A stretch of 64,000 bases of DNA. It comes from Dickeya fangzhongdai. GTDB lineage: Bacteria > Pseudomonadota > Gammaproteobacteria > Enterobacterales > Enterobacteriaceae. A program made the translations under genes and the position numbers. The notes below the pieces were generated by a model, which was given only the letters and a program-made list of their open reading frames with translations, had not been told where the DNA came from and did not search any database. How positions within the stretch are numbered: position 1 is the first letter of the stretch; the number at the start of each line of letters is the position of its first letter. The DNA lies in assembly GCF_002812485.1 (NCBI RefSeq), contig NZ_CP025003.1:1550001-1614000 (forward strand), written 5' to 3'. Below are positions 46,777 through 55,094 of this stretch, one piece after another.

Positions 46777-48234
46777 TTACCGGAACGGTGGCTCGTTGAA
46801 GGTACGCAGTTTGCGCGAGTGCAGGTGTTCCGCTTCGGCGCGCAGCAGGTCCACCGCGCGGATGCCGATTTGCAGGTGCTCGGAAATCGCGCCTTCATAG
46901 AAGCGATTAGCCTGACCGGGCAGTTTGATCTCGCCATGTAGCGGTTTGTCCGACACGCACAATAAGGTGCCGTAAGGCACGCGGAAACGATACCCCTGCG
47001 CTGCGATGGTGGCGCTTTCCATATCTACCGCCACCGCCCGGCTGAGGTTAAAGCGTAGCGCCGAAGCTGAATAACGCAGTTCCCAGTTGCGGTCGTCGGT
47101 GGTGACCACGGTGCCGGTGCGCAGGCGCTGTTTCACTTCTTCACCCGGCATGCCGCTCACCTGTTTGGTGGCGTCGTACAAGGCGCGCTGCACTTCGGCG
47201 ATGCTGGGGATCGGAATATCCGGCGGCAACACCGAATCCAGCACGTGGTCGTCGCGCAGATAGGCGTGCGCCAACACGTAATCGCCGATGGTCTGGCTTT
47301 CCCGCAGGCCGCCGCAGTGGCCGATCATCAGCCAGGCGTGCGGCCGCAGTACCGCCAGATGGTCGCAGATGGTTTTGGCGTTGGACGGCCCGACGCCGAT
47401 GTTCACCAGCGTAATGCCGCGCCCTTCGCGCGAGATCAGGTGGTAGGCCGGCATCTGATGGTTTTTCCACGCCAGGTCCGATACCGCCTGATGCGGGTTG
47501 TCGGTGTCGGCGGTGATCACCGCGCCGCCGGCGCAGGCCAGCGCCTGATACGGGCTTTCTGGATCGGCAATCTGGTCGCAGGACCAGCGCACGAACTCAT
47601 CGACGTAACGGGTGTAGTTGGTGAACAGCACAAACGGCTGGAAGTGTTCGGCGCGGGTGCCGGTGTAGTGGCGCAGGCGCGCCAGCGAGAAATCGGTGCG
47701 TAGCGCGTCGAAGTGCGACAGCGGGAAATGGTCGAGCGTCTGCAACAGGCCATCGGCGGTTTCATCGCCGATCAGCGCCAGCGACGGCGTGGGGAAGTGC
47801 TGCGCCAGCGCGGCGCTCATCGAACGCTCCAGCCCCAGATTGGCGCCGTCGATCACATACGGATAAGGAATCTCCTTGTCCGAAGGCGCGACGTCGATGG
47901 TCGCTGAATAGTCGTTTTCCAGAATCGCCAGTTGCTCCGCCAGATAGTGCCGGAACAACTGAGGGCGGGTGACGGTGGTGCGGTAGCTGCCGCCGTGAGT
48001 AAGGCGGCCGTACGCGCGGGTCTTGCTGTGCTTCTGGGACTGTCCGTCCCAACTGATGCGCAGCTCCGGGTAGACAAACAGTCCGTTGGCGCGCGCGGCA
48101 GCATCCGGCGGGGTGCCGTGGGTAATAAAATCGCCGATCGCGGTGCGCAGCGCGTTGACCGCGGCATCATATCGCGCTTCCAGTTGGTCCAGCGCCTCGC
48201 TGGCGGACAGGCCAGCGCCAGGTGCATAACTCAT
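46777..48234 (-). CDS. amn: AMP nucleosidase Amn
   Basis: Hydrolyses AMP to adenine and ribose-5-phosphate. The 485-residue protein matches the E. coli enzyme length. It has the Amn N-terminal domain (YPELRISWDGQSQKHSKTRAYGRLTHGG) and the C-terminal nucleoside-phosphorylase-like domain with VNIGVGPSNAKTICDHLAVLRPHAWLMIGHCGGLR and AVDMESATIAAQGYRFRVPYGTLLCVSDKPLHGE. GGAGT precedes the ATG. Divergent from ybeU across 221 bases. Confidence 0.97.
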   Translation of the reverse strand: MSYAPGAGLSASEALDQLEARYDAAVNALRTAIGDFITHGTPPDAAARANGLFVYPELRISWDGQSQKHSKTRAYGRLTHGGSYRTTVTRPQLFRHYLAEQLAILENDYSATIDVAPSDKEIPYPYVIDGANLGLERSMSAALAQHFPTPSLALIGDETADGLLQTLDHFPLSHFDALRTDFSLARLRHYTGTRAEHFQPFVLFTNYTRYVDEFVRWSCDQIADPESPYQALACAGGAVITADTDNPHQAVSDLAWKNHQMPAYHLISREGRGITLVNIGVGPSNAKTICDHLAVLRPHAWLMIGHCGGLRESQTIGDYVLAHAYLRDDHVLDSVLPPDIPIPSIAEVQRALYDATKQVSGMPGEEVKQRLRTGTVVTTDDRNWELRYSASALRFNLSRAVAVDMESATIAAQGYRFRVPYGTLLCVSDKPLHGEIKLPGQANRFYEGAISEHLQIGIRAVDLLRAEAEHLHSRKLRTFNEPPFR

Positions 48235-48455
48235 CTTTACTCCTTTTTTCCGATGCGATGGCCGACGCCATACAGTGCGTCCATTGTGGCATACCGCACA
48301 TCACGGCACGATGGGATAAAAGTGAATTTGAAAAGTCAGGCTCATGGAATGCGGCGATCGTACCGATATAAGGGGAGATGTCAGGCGGTATCTGACAGTT
48401 TTTCCTCATTTTTTGTTATGTTACGAACAGGACGAACCAATAACCTCTGGACGTT

Positions 48456-49166
48456 ATGGTGATGGAACAGGAATATCAACACTGGCTGCTGGCGTTGTCA
48501 GCGCCGATGGTGGCGCTGAATATCGACTACGGCGCCCGCTACGATGCGGATACGTTTTACCCGCCGGGCAAGACTTTCAGCCTGAAAGACAGCTGGGATA
48601 TCGCTTCCCGCGACGACTTGATCGCCATGATTAATCGCATGACCGACAACGGACACGCGGAGAACCTGGAACGTGATTATCATTTGTGGCACCGGCTGAG
48701 CCCCGAACAATGGCAGGAATATTGCGCCGGCCAGCCTGAAGGCCGGCAAGGCGTGCTGACGCTGGTGACGGAAACGGCCGCGTTGTGCGGCGAAGCCGGC
48801 ATCCGCGCCTGGGATCTTGGTCGTATGGGTTTTCTCTGCCGGGTCGGTCTGCTTAGCGGCTGGATCAATCAGACGGAAAGCCAGTGGCTTCACTCCCGTC
48901 TGGCGGCGCGGGCCAACTATTACTATCGCAGCTGGCAAAATTACTATGCGGCGTTTTTCGTCGGCCGAACCTACTGGCTGGCCTTGGATGAGGCATCGCC
49001 GGAGATTCAGCGGTATGAATGGGGTCATCTCTGCCGACGCCCTTCCTATGTCGCCCAGTTCAACGCGCTCTATTGTCACGCCGACAGCCCGATAAAACAT
49101 CTGCGGTGGGACGTGGCGCATCCGGACATGGAGAAACCCGCATCGTTACAGGGAGCAGAGGTGTAA
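48456..49166 (+). CDS. DUF1266 protein, YbeU/YbeR-like
   Basis: A 236-residue cytoplasmic protein. The C-terminal DUF1266 region includes AWDLGRMGFLCRVGLLSGWINQTESQW and NYYRSWQNYYAAFFVGRTYW-like sequence. E. coli YbeU and YbeR have this domain and lie beside djlB, djlC and hscC, the same neighbourhood as here, so the call rests on domain and context. The start could be 48456 or 48462; both have weak Shine-Dalgarno. The stop overlaps the next start as TAATG. Confidence 0.85.
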   Translation: MVMEQEYQHWLLALSAPMVALNIDYGARYDADTFYPPGKTFSLKDSWDIASRDDLIAMINRMTDNGHAENLERDYHLWHRLSPEQWQEYCAGQPEGRQGVLTLVTETAALCGEAGIRAWDLGRMGFLCRVGLLSGWINQTESQWLHSRLAARANYYYRSWQNYYAAFFVGRTYWLALDEASPEIQRYEWGHLCRRPSYVAQFNALYCHADSPIKHLRWDVAHPDMEKPASLQGAEV

Positions 49167-51841
49167 TGGATAATCTGTGCTGGCAACTGCTGGGCATTGA
49201 ACCCACGCAGGATATGGACGCCATTCGTCAGGCTTACCGGCAAACGCTGCCGCAATTCCATCCCGAAACCGACCCGGAAGGGTTTAAGCGCCTGCGGCAG
49301 GCTTATGACGCCGCCTGCCGGCTGGCGCAGCATCCCGGTGAGCCGCAGGCAGACGAGCAGGCTCCGGCGGAAGCCGACGCGCCGGCCGACAACCGGTTTG
49401 AATTTGACGCCGACACCGAGCCGCTGCGCGCGGCGTTTGAGCAACTATTGTCCGACCCTGCCGCCCGTGTGCAACCCATCGGCTGGGAGCGTTTTATTCA
49501 CACGCTGGATCAGTTCGGGATGACGGTGGTTGAGCGGGCCCGCTGGCCGCTGTTAAAACGGCTGTATCGGGAACCCTGTCTGTCGGCCTCCTGCGCCGGG
49601 CTGCTGGCCGAGAGGCTGCGCTGGCGTCAACGGCTGAACGAGTTGCCTCAGGAACTCGCCGGCGAGATGGACGAGTATCTGGATTTTCTGGCGCGGGGCG
49701 ACTGGTTCGATTTCTCATCGCTGGCTGGGCTCAACCTGCCGGCACAGCTGGAAACGATCTTTTTCCTGCAGCAGTGCCGGGAACTGTTCTGGAACCGGCC
49801 CGGTTTCATGTTGAAGACGGTGCTGAGCGATGCGGCCGTGATTGTCTGGCCGGACTGCCCGGCGCTGATGCATCAACTGGCTCGCTGGTACAGCCTGGCC
49901 GAAGTGCCTCAGCCGTTATTGCGTGATTACTGCCTGGAGCAACTTGCCGCTCAACCACAGGATAGCGAGTGGCTGCGGTTGAGCGCACATCACTGCGCGC
50001 TGACCGGCGATGAGCCGCAGGCGTTCGAACTGTGGCGCCGGTTGTATCTGCTTAACCGGCACGGGCAGGCCGAGCAATGGCTGATCGACTGGTGCGCGCG
50101 GCGCCAGCCAGAGTGGCTGCCGTTACTGATCCAGTCGTTCAATAGCGCCGTGGCGCCGTCGCTGGACGGCGTGAGCCTTGAGGATTCGCTGCAGCGTTTC
50201 TTCCAGCCGGAGCAGACGGTGCAGATGATGGCCCGCTGGGGGGATGCCGCGCAACTGCCGTTGTCTTCGCGTGCGGCCGACTATGTGCAATGGAAGCTGG
50301 GCGCATGGAAGCCGCAAATCATCTACGCGCATCTGGTGCGGAACCACGGCGACACGTTGCAGGATCAATGCTACTGGCATGCCTGTATGCTCACGTTCGG
50401 CAACGAGCGACTGCTGCAGGATATTCTGGATCAACCGATACCGGACGAGTCGCTGCCGGCGCTGGTTATGTACGGATTACGGGCGCAGGCGGAACAGCGC
50501 CTGCAATGGCTGGCGACCTCTTCGGTGATTCAGGCGTTCACCGCGTGGCTGGCGGCGCCGTCGGACGCCGTGCTGCCGGCTGAGTTCGACGATACCGATT
50601 CGGTGGTCTGGAATCAGGTCTATTCGTGGCTGATGCAATGGCGGCGCTTGCCGCCGGGCCCATTGCGCAAACTGACCGAACATGCCGAATGCAACCGGAT
50701 GCTGGAGCCGGTCAAAGACTGGCTGGCGTTTTTAGCTTCGGTATGGGATATCGTCCTGCCTGAACAGGAGCGCGTCAGCGCGCGTGACGAATTCCGCCAC
50801 GCCATGCTGCTGACGCTGATGGTGGCCTACCCGCGTGAGAACCTGTCATGGCTGCGCCACCTTGAGATTCCATCGCTGCCGGAATCGCACCCGGCGTATG
50901 CGCTGTATCGGTTGTACCGCCAGTTGGACGCGGTTGAACCGGATGACGCCATGCGTCAGCTATCGACATGGCTGGTGCTGTCCGACGGGCTTCACTATAA
51001 CTGCTGGATGCGTTTGCCGGTGTCGGTGGAGGACTACCTACGTCAGGATGGGCACAGCTATATCGTCGCCGCCAGTCAATTCTATACCTCTGAACCCGGC
51101 TGGCGCGAAACCGTGGCGCAGTCACCGCTGGTCTATCAGATTATCTTCCATGCTATTTACTGCTATCTGGGGAGCGACCGCCAGGCGGAGAAACACCGGG
51201 AGTGGTTGCAGCAACTGGCAGGAAAAACGCCGGAGCTGGAGCAAATTGCCAACGCGGTGCTGGAACGCCAGTCTGACGAACTGCAGCAGGCGCTCAAGCC
51301 GCTGGATGACGATAAACGCATCGGATTGATCGGCCGGATGATCGACCAGTTCCATCAGAATGAAGCCTATTTGCCGGATAACGACGAACAGGCGTTGCTG
51401 GATGATTGTCTTCGTCACGCTCATGACGATGTGACGCTGCGGCTGGTGGCGAAAATACTGCAGCAATACGCCGATGAGCGAGAGTCGCGTTTTAAACGCC
51501 ACGACGCGTCGCGCGGTCGGTTCTGGCAGTTCTGGCGGATGAACGAGCGTATCGATCGCGCCGGTTTCTTTGCGCAAAACTGGATCGGCGCTCTGGTGCT
51601 CTATACCGGAGGCAACATGCTGCTTGAGCATTCGCCGCATAAAAACCTGGTGATTATCGCTCTGTTGCTGCTCAATCTGTTCAGCGCCGCCAGACGCCGT
51701 TTCAACGACATGGGCAGCAACAGCCCGTCACTTTCGGCGTTCTGCGTGGTGTTGTTGCCGATTTTCGTCTTTTTACCGCTATGCCTTAACGGCAGCAAAC
51801 GATGGAACCGGTTCGGCCCGCCTAAAATAACGTCGGAGTAG
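49166..51841 (+). CDS. J-domain protein, DjlB/DjlC-like, enlarged
   Basis: An 891-residue protein. An N-terminal J-like domain (residues 1-58, LLGIEPTQDMDAIRQAYRQTLPQFHPETDPEGFKRLRQAYDAA) carries HPE in place of the canonical HPD loop. Then comes a long helical region and a C-terminal DUF805-like membrane part (FWQFWRMNERIDRAGFFAQNWIGALVLYT, RRRFNDMGSNSPSLSAFC, three hydrophobic segments). E. coli DjlC (about 480 residues) is the proposed co-chaperone of HscC; here the protein is nearly twice as long. The hscC gene lies beyond, on the other strand. Confidence 0.8.
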   Translation: MDNLCWQLLGIEPTQDMDAIRQAYRQTLPQFHPETDPEGFKRLRQAYDAACRLAQHPGEPQADEQAPAEADAPADNRFEFDADTEPLRAAFEQLLSDPAARVQPIGWERFIHTLDQFGMTVVERARWPLLKRLYREPCLSASCAGLLAERLRWRQRLNELPQELAGEMDEYLDFLARGDWFDFSSLAGLNLPAQLETIFFLQQCRELFWNRPGFMLKTVLSDAAVIVWPDCPALMHQLARWYSLAEVPQPLLRDYCLEQLAAQPQDSEWLRLSAHHCALTGDEPQAFELWRRLYLLNRHGQAEQWLIDWCARRQPEWLPLLIQSFNSAVAPSLDGVSLEDSLQRFFQPEQTVQMMARWGDAAQLPLSSRAADYVQWKLGAWKPQIIYAHLVRNHGDTLQDQCYWHACMLTFGNERLLQDILDQPIPDESLPALVMYGLRAQAEQRLQWLATSSVIQAFTAWLAAPSDAVLPAEFDDTDSVVWNQVYSWLMQWRRLPPGPLRKLTEHAECNRMLEPVKDWLAFLASVWDIVLPEQERVSARDEFRHAMLLTLMVAYPRENLSWLRHLEIPSLPESHPAYALYRLYRQLDAVEPDDAMRQLSTWLVLSDGLHYNCWMRLPVSVEDYLRQDGHSYIVAASQFYTSEPGWRETVAQSPLVYQIIFHAIYCYLGSDRQAEKHREWLQQLAGKTPELEQIANAVLERQSDELQQALKPLDDDKRIGLIGRMIDQFHQNEAYLPDNDEQALLDDCLRHAHDDVTLRLVAKILQQYADERESRFKRHDASRGRFWQFWRMNERIDRAGFFAQNWIGALVLYTGGNMLLEHSPHKNLVIIALLLLNLFSAARRRFNDMGSNSPSLSAFCVVLLPIFVFLPLCLNGSKRWNRFGPPKITSE

Positions 51842-52316
51842 CGGGTTGGTATCAACAGCTATGCTGTCTTGTGAATGGTGAATTTTGTCCGGTCAGTGAA
51901 TAGTTTCGTGCGGGATAAGCGGTGTCATTTCTTTGCTGCTTCATCGCACGCACGACAAGGCGAGGTTCAACGCCACCTCTCCTTGACCACTGGCTGGTGG
52001 CTAAACTGTGCCGCTGACGCGGTTCCTTCGGCGTTCGGACCGCCCGTGACGCGGTTACTCGCCCCATCCCTGGGGCTCGCCCTGCGGGCCAGCGTAAACG
52101 CTGTTCAAAAACGCTCCCGGCGTTTTTGTCAGACGCGGCACGGGCTTGCGCGGCGTCCCTGCCGCGCATCCGGCGAAGTCACCCACCTCAGCACAGTTTT
52201 TGACGCCAGGAAAATGCTTCATCCTGTACTTAAGGATTTTGTCAGCAATCAGACAATTAAAGGGGCCTTCAGCTCCTTTATTGGTGTTTATAGAGCGGAT
52301 TTATCGAACGAATTGT
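51842..52316. other. 475-base intergenic region with a GC-rich repeat-like segment
   Basis: No gene. From about 51990 to 52215 several hairpins crowd together (GGGGCTCGCCC-type arms, GTTCAAAAACGC/GGCGTTTTTG, GGCGTCCCTGCCGCGC). The outer ends share an inverted AAACTGTGC motif (51999-52015 and, on the other strand, 52187-52203). It resembles a dispersed non-coding element. The rest is plain sequence between convergent djlC-like and hscC genes. Confidence 0.45.
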
Positions 52317-54005
52317 CTATCTATCCCACTCGTCCAGCGCGCGTTCCAGACGAACGCGGGTTTCCTGAATGCGAGGCGTATGCTGGGCGGCCAGCGCCTG
52401 CTCGAATTCCCGCAGCCAGATGCCGATTTGCGCTCGCTCGTCGGCCCGCGTCTGCGCCCAGGCTTTCTCCAGTCGGGCAAGCAGATTACGGTTGACCAGA
52501 TTATCGCGCGGGTGAATTTTCAGGGCTTTCAGCCGTTGCTGGCTTTGCTCGCGTTGCGCCGCGCTTAGCCCCACCGGGCTGCGATCGATCATTTTGGTAA
52601 AGGTGTCGCCGCTGTCGGGCAGGTTGATATCCACTTCCAGCAGGCCGTTGATGTCGTAACTGAAGCGGACTTCGATAGACTGCGGGTGGTCCTTCGGCTG
52701 GATGGTCATGTCGAACTCATCAATCAGAATATTGTTCTCCACGTACGGGCTTTCTCCCTGATAGATGGCGATGCTGATCGCCGTCTGGCCGGGCCGTGAG
52801 GTGGAAAACGTCTCAACCCGCGAGGTCGGCACCACCGTGTTGCGTTCCAGAATCGGCGAGAACAGGCCGCTCTGGTGATCGTTGGCGGTACGGATGCCCA
52901 GCGTATACGGGCAGACATCGGTGAGAATCACTTCTTCGATATCTTCATTGCGCAGCCGACAGGCCGCCTGCGCCGCGGCGCCTTGCGCCACCACCGTGCT
53001 GGCGTCCAGATGCTGATAGGGCAGTTTGCCAAATAGCCGCACCACCAGCCTCTGAATCACCGGCATACGCGACGCGCCTCCGACCAGCACGATGTGATCC
53101 AGTTGCTCCGGTTTCAGCCGGGCGTCGTGCAGCGCCTGCTCAATCGGCGCGCGCAACCGGTTTAACAGCGGTAGCCAGATGGCTTCCGCGGCGGCGTCAT
53201 CCAGTTCCAGACGCCATTCCCGCTCCTGCCAGCGCCAGCACAGGGTTTTGGTCTGTTCGGCCGCCGGCCGGCATTTCCACTGTTCGGCCAGGTTGTAAAG
53301 CTGCGCCAGCTCCGTGGCGGGAATCTGGCTCTCTTCCAGTTGCCATGTCTTCAGCGCGGCTTTGACGATCAACTGCGTGAAATCTTCGCCGCCCAGATAG
53401 TTATCGCCGGCGGAACTGTGCACTTCGATCAACGGAAAGGCGTATTCCAGCACCGTGACGTCGAAGGTGCCGCCGCCCAGATCAAACACCAGCGTGCGCC
53501 CCAGATTTTGCGTGTGCAGCCCATAGGCCATCGACGCCGCGGTGGGTTCATTGATCAGCCGGACGGCGTTCAACTCCGCCAGTTCGGCGGCAAACCGCGT
53601 TTGCTTGCGTTGCTCGTCGCTGAAATAGGCGGGAACGGAAATCACCACGTCTTTGATCGGGTGGCCGAGATAACTTTCAGCGTCGGCCTTGAGCGATTTC
53701 AGCACCAGTGCCGATAATTCTGCGGAGTCAAACGCGTGATCACCCAGCCGGAAGGTTTTCCTGCTGCCCATATGGCGTTTGAACAATGCGGCGGACAGGT
53801 GAGGGTGGGTCGTCAGGCGGGAGACGGCCGGTCGGCCGACCAGTATGGCGCCGTCCTCATCAAGACTGACGACCGAAGGCGTCAGGTATTCATTGAGCGC
53901 ATTGGGAATCAGGTGCGCTTTGCCCTCCTGCCAAACACCGATCAGGCTATTGGTGGTGCCGAGATCGATACCGATAGCCGGGGCAGTGTTTTGCTGGTGA
54001 ATCAT
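52317..54005 (-). CDS. hscC: Hsp70-family chaperone HscC
   Basis: A 562-residue Hsp70, close in length to E. coli HscC (556) and shorter than DnaK. The nucleotide-binding domain has GIDLGTTNSLIGVW at the N-terminus, VFDLGGGTFDVTVLE and VLVGGASRMPVIQRLV. The substrate domain is cut short relative to DnaK and lacks the long C-terminal lid. HscC is a specialised Hsp70 working with DjlC in E. coli; here the likely partner is the J-domain protein at 49166-51841. The ATG at 54005 is the only good start. Confidence 0.95.
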   Translation of the reverse strand: MIHQQNTAPAIGIDLGTTNSLIGVWQEGKAHLIPNALNEYLTPSVVSLDEDGAILVGRPAVSRLTTHPHLSAALFKRHMGSRKTFRLGDHAFDSAELSALVLKSLKADAESYLGHPIKDVVISVPAYFSDEQRKQTRFAAELAELNAVRLINEPTAASMAYGLHTQNLGRTLVFDLGGGTFDVTVLEYAFPLIEVHSSAGDNYLGGEDFTQLIVKAALKTWQLEESQIPATELAQLYNLAEQWKCRPAAEQTKTLCWRWQEREWRLELDDAAAEAIWLPLLNRLRAPIEQALHDARLKPEQLDHIVLVGGASRMPVIQRLVVRLFGKLPYQHLDASTVVAQGAAAQAACRLRNEDIEEVILTDVCPYTLGIRTANDHQSGLFSPILERNTVVPTSRVETFSTSRPGQTAISIAIYQGESPYVENNILIDEFDMTIQPKDHPQSIEVRFSYDINGLLEVDINLPDSGDTFTKMIDRSPVGLSAAQREQSQQRLKALKIHPRDNLVNRNLLARLEKAWAQTRADERAQIGIWLREFEQALAAQHTPRIQETRVRLERALDEWDR

Positions 54006-54193
54006 GTCAATGTCCTCACATATTCCATTAATGAGCGTGAAAAGGATGGTTGCCTTACAGATTGAATAACTTGCTCTGTGGCTCGGTATCGGCAGCGATG
54101 GCAGTAAAATTAAGAAAAATTATTTGTGACTAAAATCACAAATTTTCTGATTTTTTTGTTCACTAAACAATCCGCATAAGAATAAATGCAAAA

Positions 54194-54284
54194 TCTGCGC
54201 AACTTCTTGCTCACTTTCCAGCATAAATCCCTGTTTGCGCAATGGATGCCGTTTTTTCGGGAGGTCTGCGCAATTTTTTGCTCA
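54194..54284. promoter_or_regulatory. Two 20-bp direct repeats upstream of hcp, possible activator sites
   Basis: TCTGCGCAACTTCTTGCTCA at 54194-54213 and a copy differing at two bases (TCTGCGCAATTTTTTGCTCA) at 54265-54284, 71 bases apart. A partial TTTGCGCAAT lies at 54234-54243. They sit 61-151 bases upstream of the sigma-54 element, the usual place for an enhancer-binding activator. Confidence 0.55.
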
Positions 54285-54344
54285 AATTTGACTTAGGGAA
54301 AATGGCGATGTGGATTTTCCCTTTTAAAACAAATAAATAAAAAG

Positions 54345-54360
54345 TGGCATGGTCATTGCT
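54345..54360 (+). promoter_or_regulatory. Sigma-54 (-24/-12) promoter of the hcp operon
   Basis: TGGCATGGTCATTGCT matches the sigma-54 consensus TGGCAC-N5-TTGCW with GG at 54346-54347 and GC at 54358-54359 separated by 10 bases, the exact spacing needed. The start of transcription should be near 54371, 38 bases before the hcp ATG. Confidence 0.82.
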
Positions 54361-54408
54361 CTATGAACGGTGAAGTCAAACACATGTTCAACAACAAGGA
54401 GCAAGACT

Positions 54409-54927
54409 ATGCCAACTCCATGCTATATCAGCATCGAAGGTAAAACTCAGGGCAATATCACTGCCGGTGCCTTCACCTCCGACTCCGTCGGCAACATCTA
54501 CGTGCAGGGCCACGAAGACGAGATGCTGGTACAGGAATTCAACCACATCGTCACTGTGCCGACCGACCCGCAGTCCGGCCAGCCGTCCGGTCAGCGTGTG
54601 CACAAACCGTTCAAATTCACCGTCGCCCTGAACAAGGCCGTGCCGCTGCTGTATAACGCGCTGGCGTCCGGCGAAATGCTGCCGACCGTGACCCTGAAGT
54701 GGTACCGCACGTCCGTGGAAGGCAAACAGGAGCATTTTTTCACCACCACCCTCACCGACGCCACCATCGTCGACATCAACAACCAGATGCCGCACTGTCA
54801 GGACCCGTCCAAGCAGGATTACACCCAGCTGATCGAAGTGTCGCTGGCCTACCGCAAAGTTGATTGGGAGCACACCGTCGCCGGCACTTCCGGTTCCGAC
54901 GACTGGCGCGCGCCGATCGAAGCGTAA
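54409..54927 (+). CDS. hcp: T6SS tube protein Hcp
   Basis: A 172-residue Hcp-family protein that stacks into the inner tube of the type VI secretion system. Landmarks are MPTPCYISIEGKTQGNITAGAFT, NIYVQGHEDEMLVQEFNHIV, and RVHKPFKFTVALNKAVPLLYNALASGEMLPTVTLKWYRTS. The ATG at 54409 follows AAGGAG; an in-frame extension to 54370 overlaps the promoter. It ends in a terminator, so it is made in excess over vgrG. Confidence 0.96.
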   Translation: MPTPCYISIEGKTQGNITAGAFTSDSVGNIYVQGHEDEMLVQEFNHIVTVPTDPQSGQPSGQRVHKPFKFTVALNKAVPLLYNALASGEMLPTVTLKWYRTSVEGKQEHFFTTTLTDATIVDINNQMPHCQDPSKQDYTQLIEVSLAYRKVDWEHTVAGTSGSDDWRAPIEA

Positions 54928-54936
54928 TGCCGCCTT

Positions 54937-54962
54937 AACCCGGACTGCGGTCCGGGTTTTTC
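54937..54962 (+). terminator. Terminator after hcp
   Basis: AACCCGGAC (54937-54945) pairs with GTCCGGGTT (54950-54958), loop TGCG, then a T run. It separates hcp from vgrG. Confidence 0.9.
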
Positions 54963-55094
54963 CGTTTTTGTCTGCGCTGAGCGATGGCGCGCCCATCGCT
55001 GAGTGCAGTCGTATTGATCATGATTTTGCGCTGACGCACGGCATCCGCCGGGTGTGCGGTAGCTATGGAGCCGGGAAAAGGAGGAAGCGGGGTG

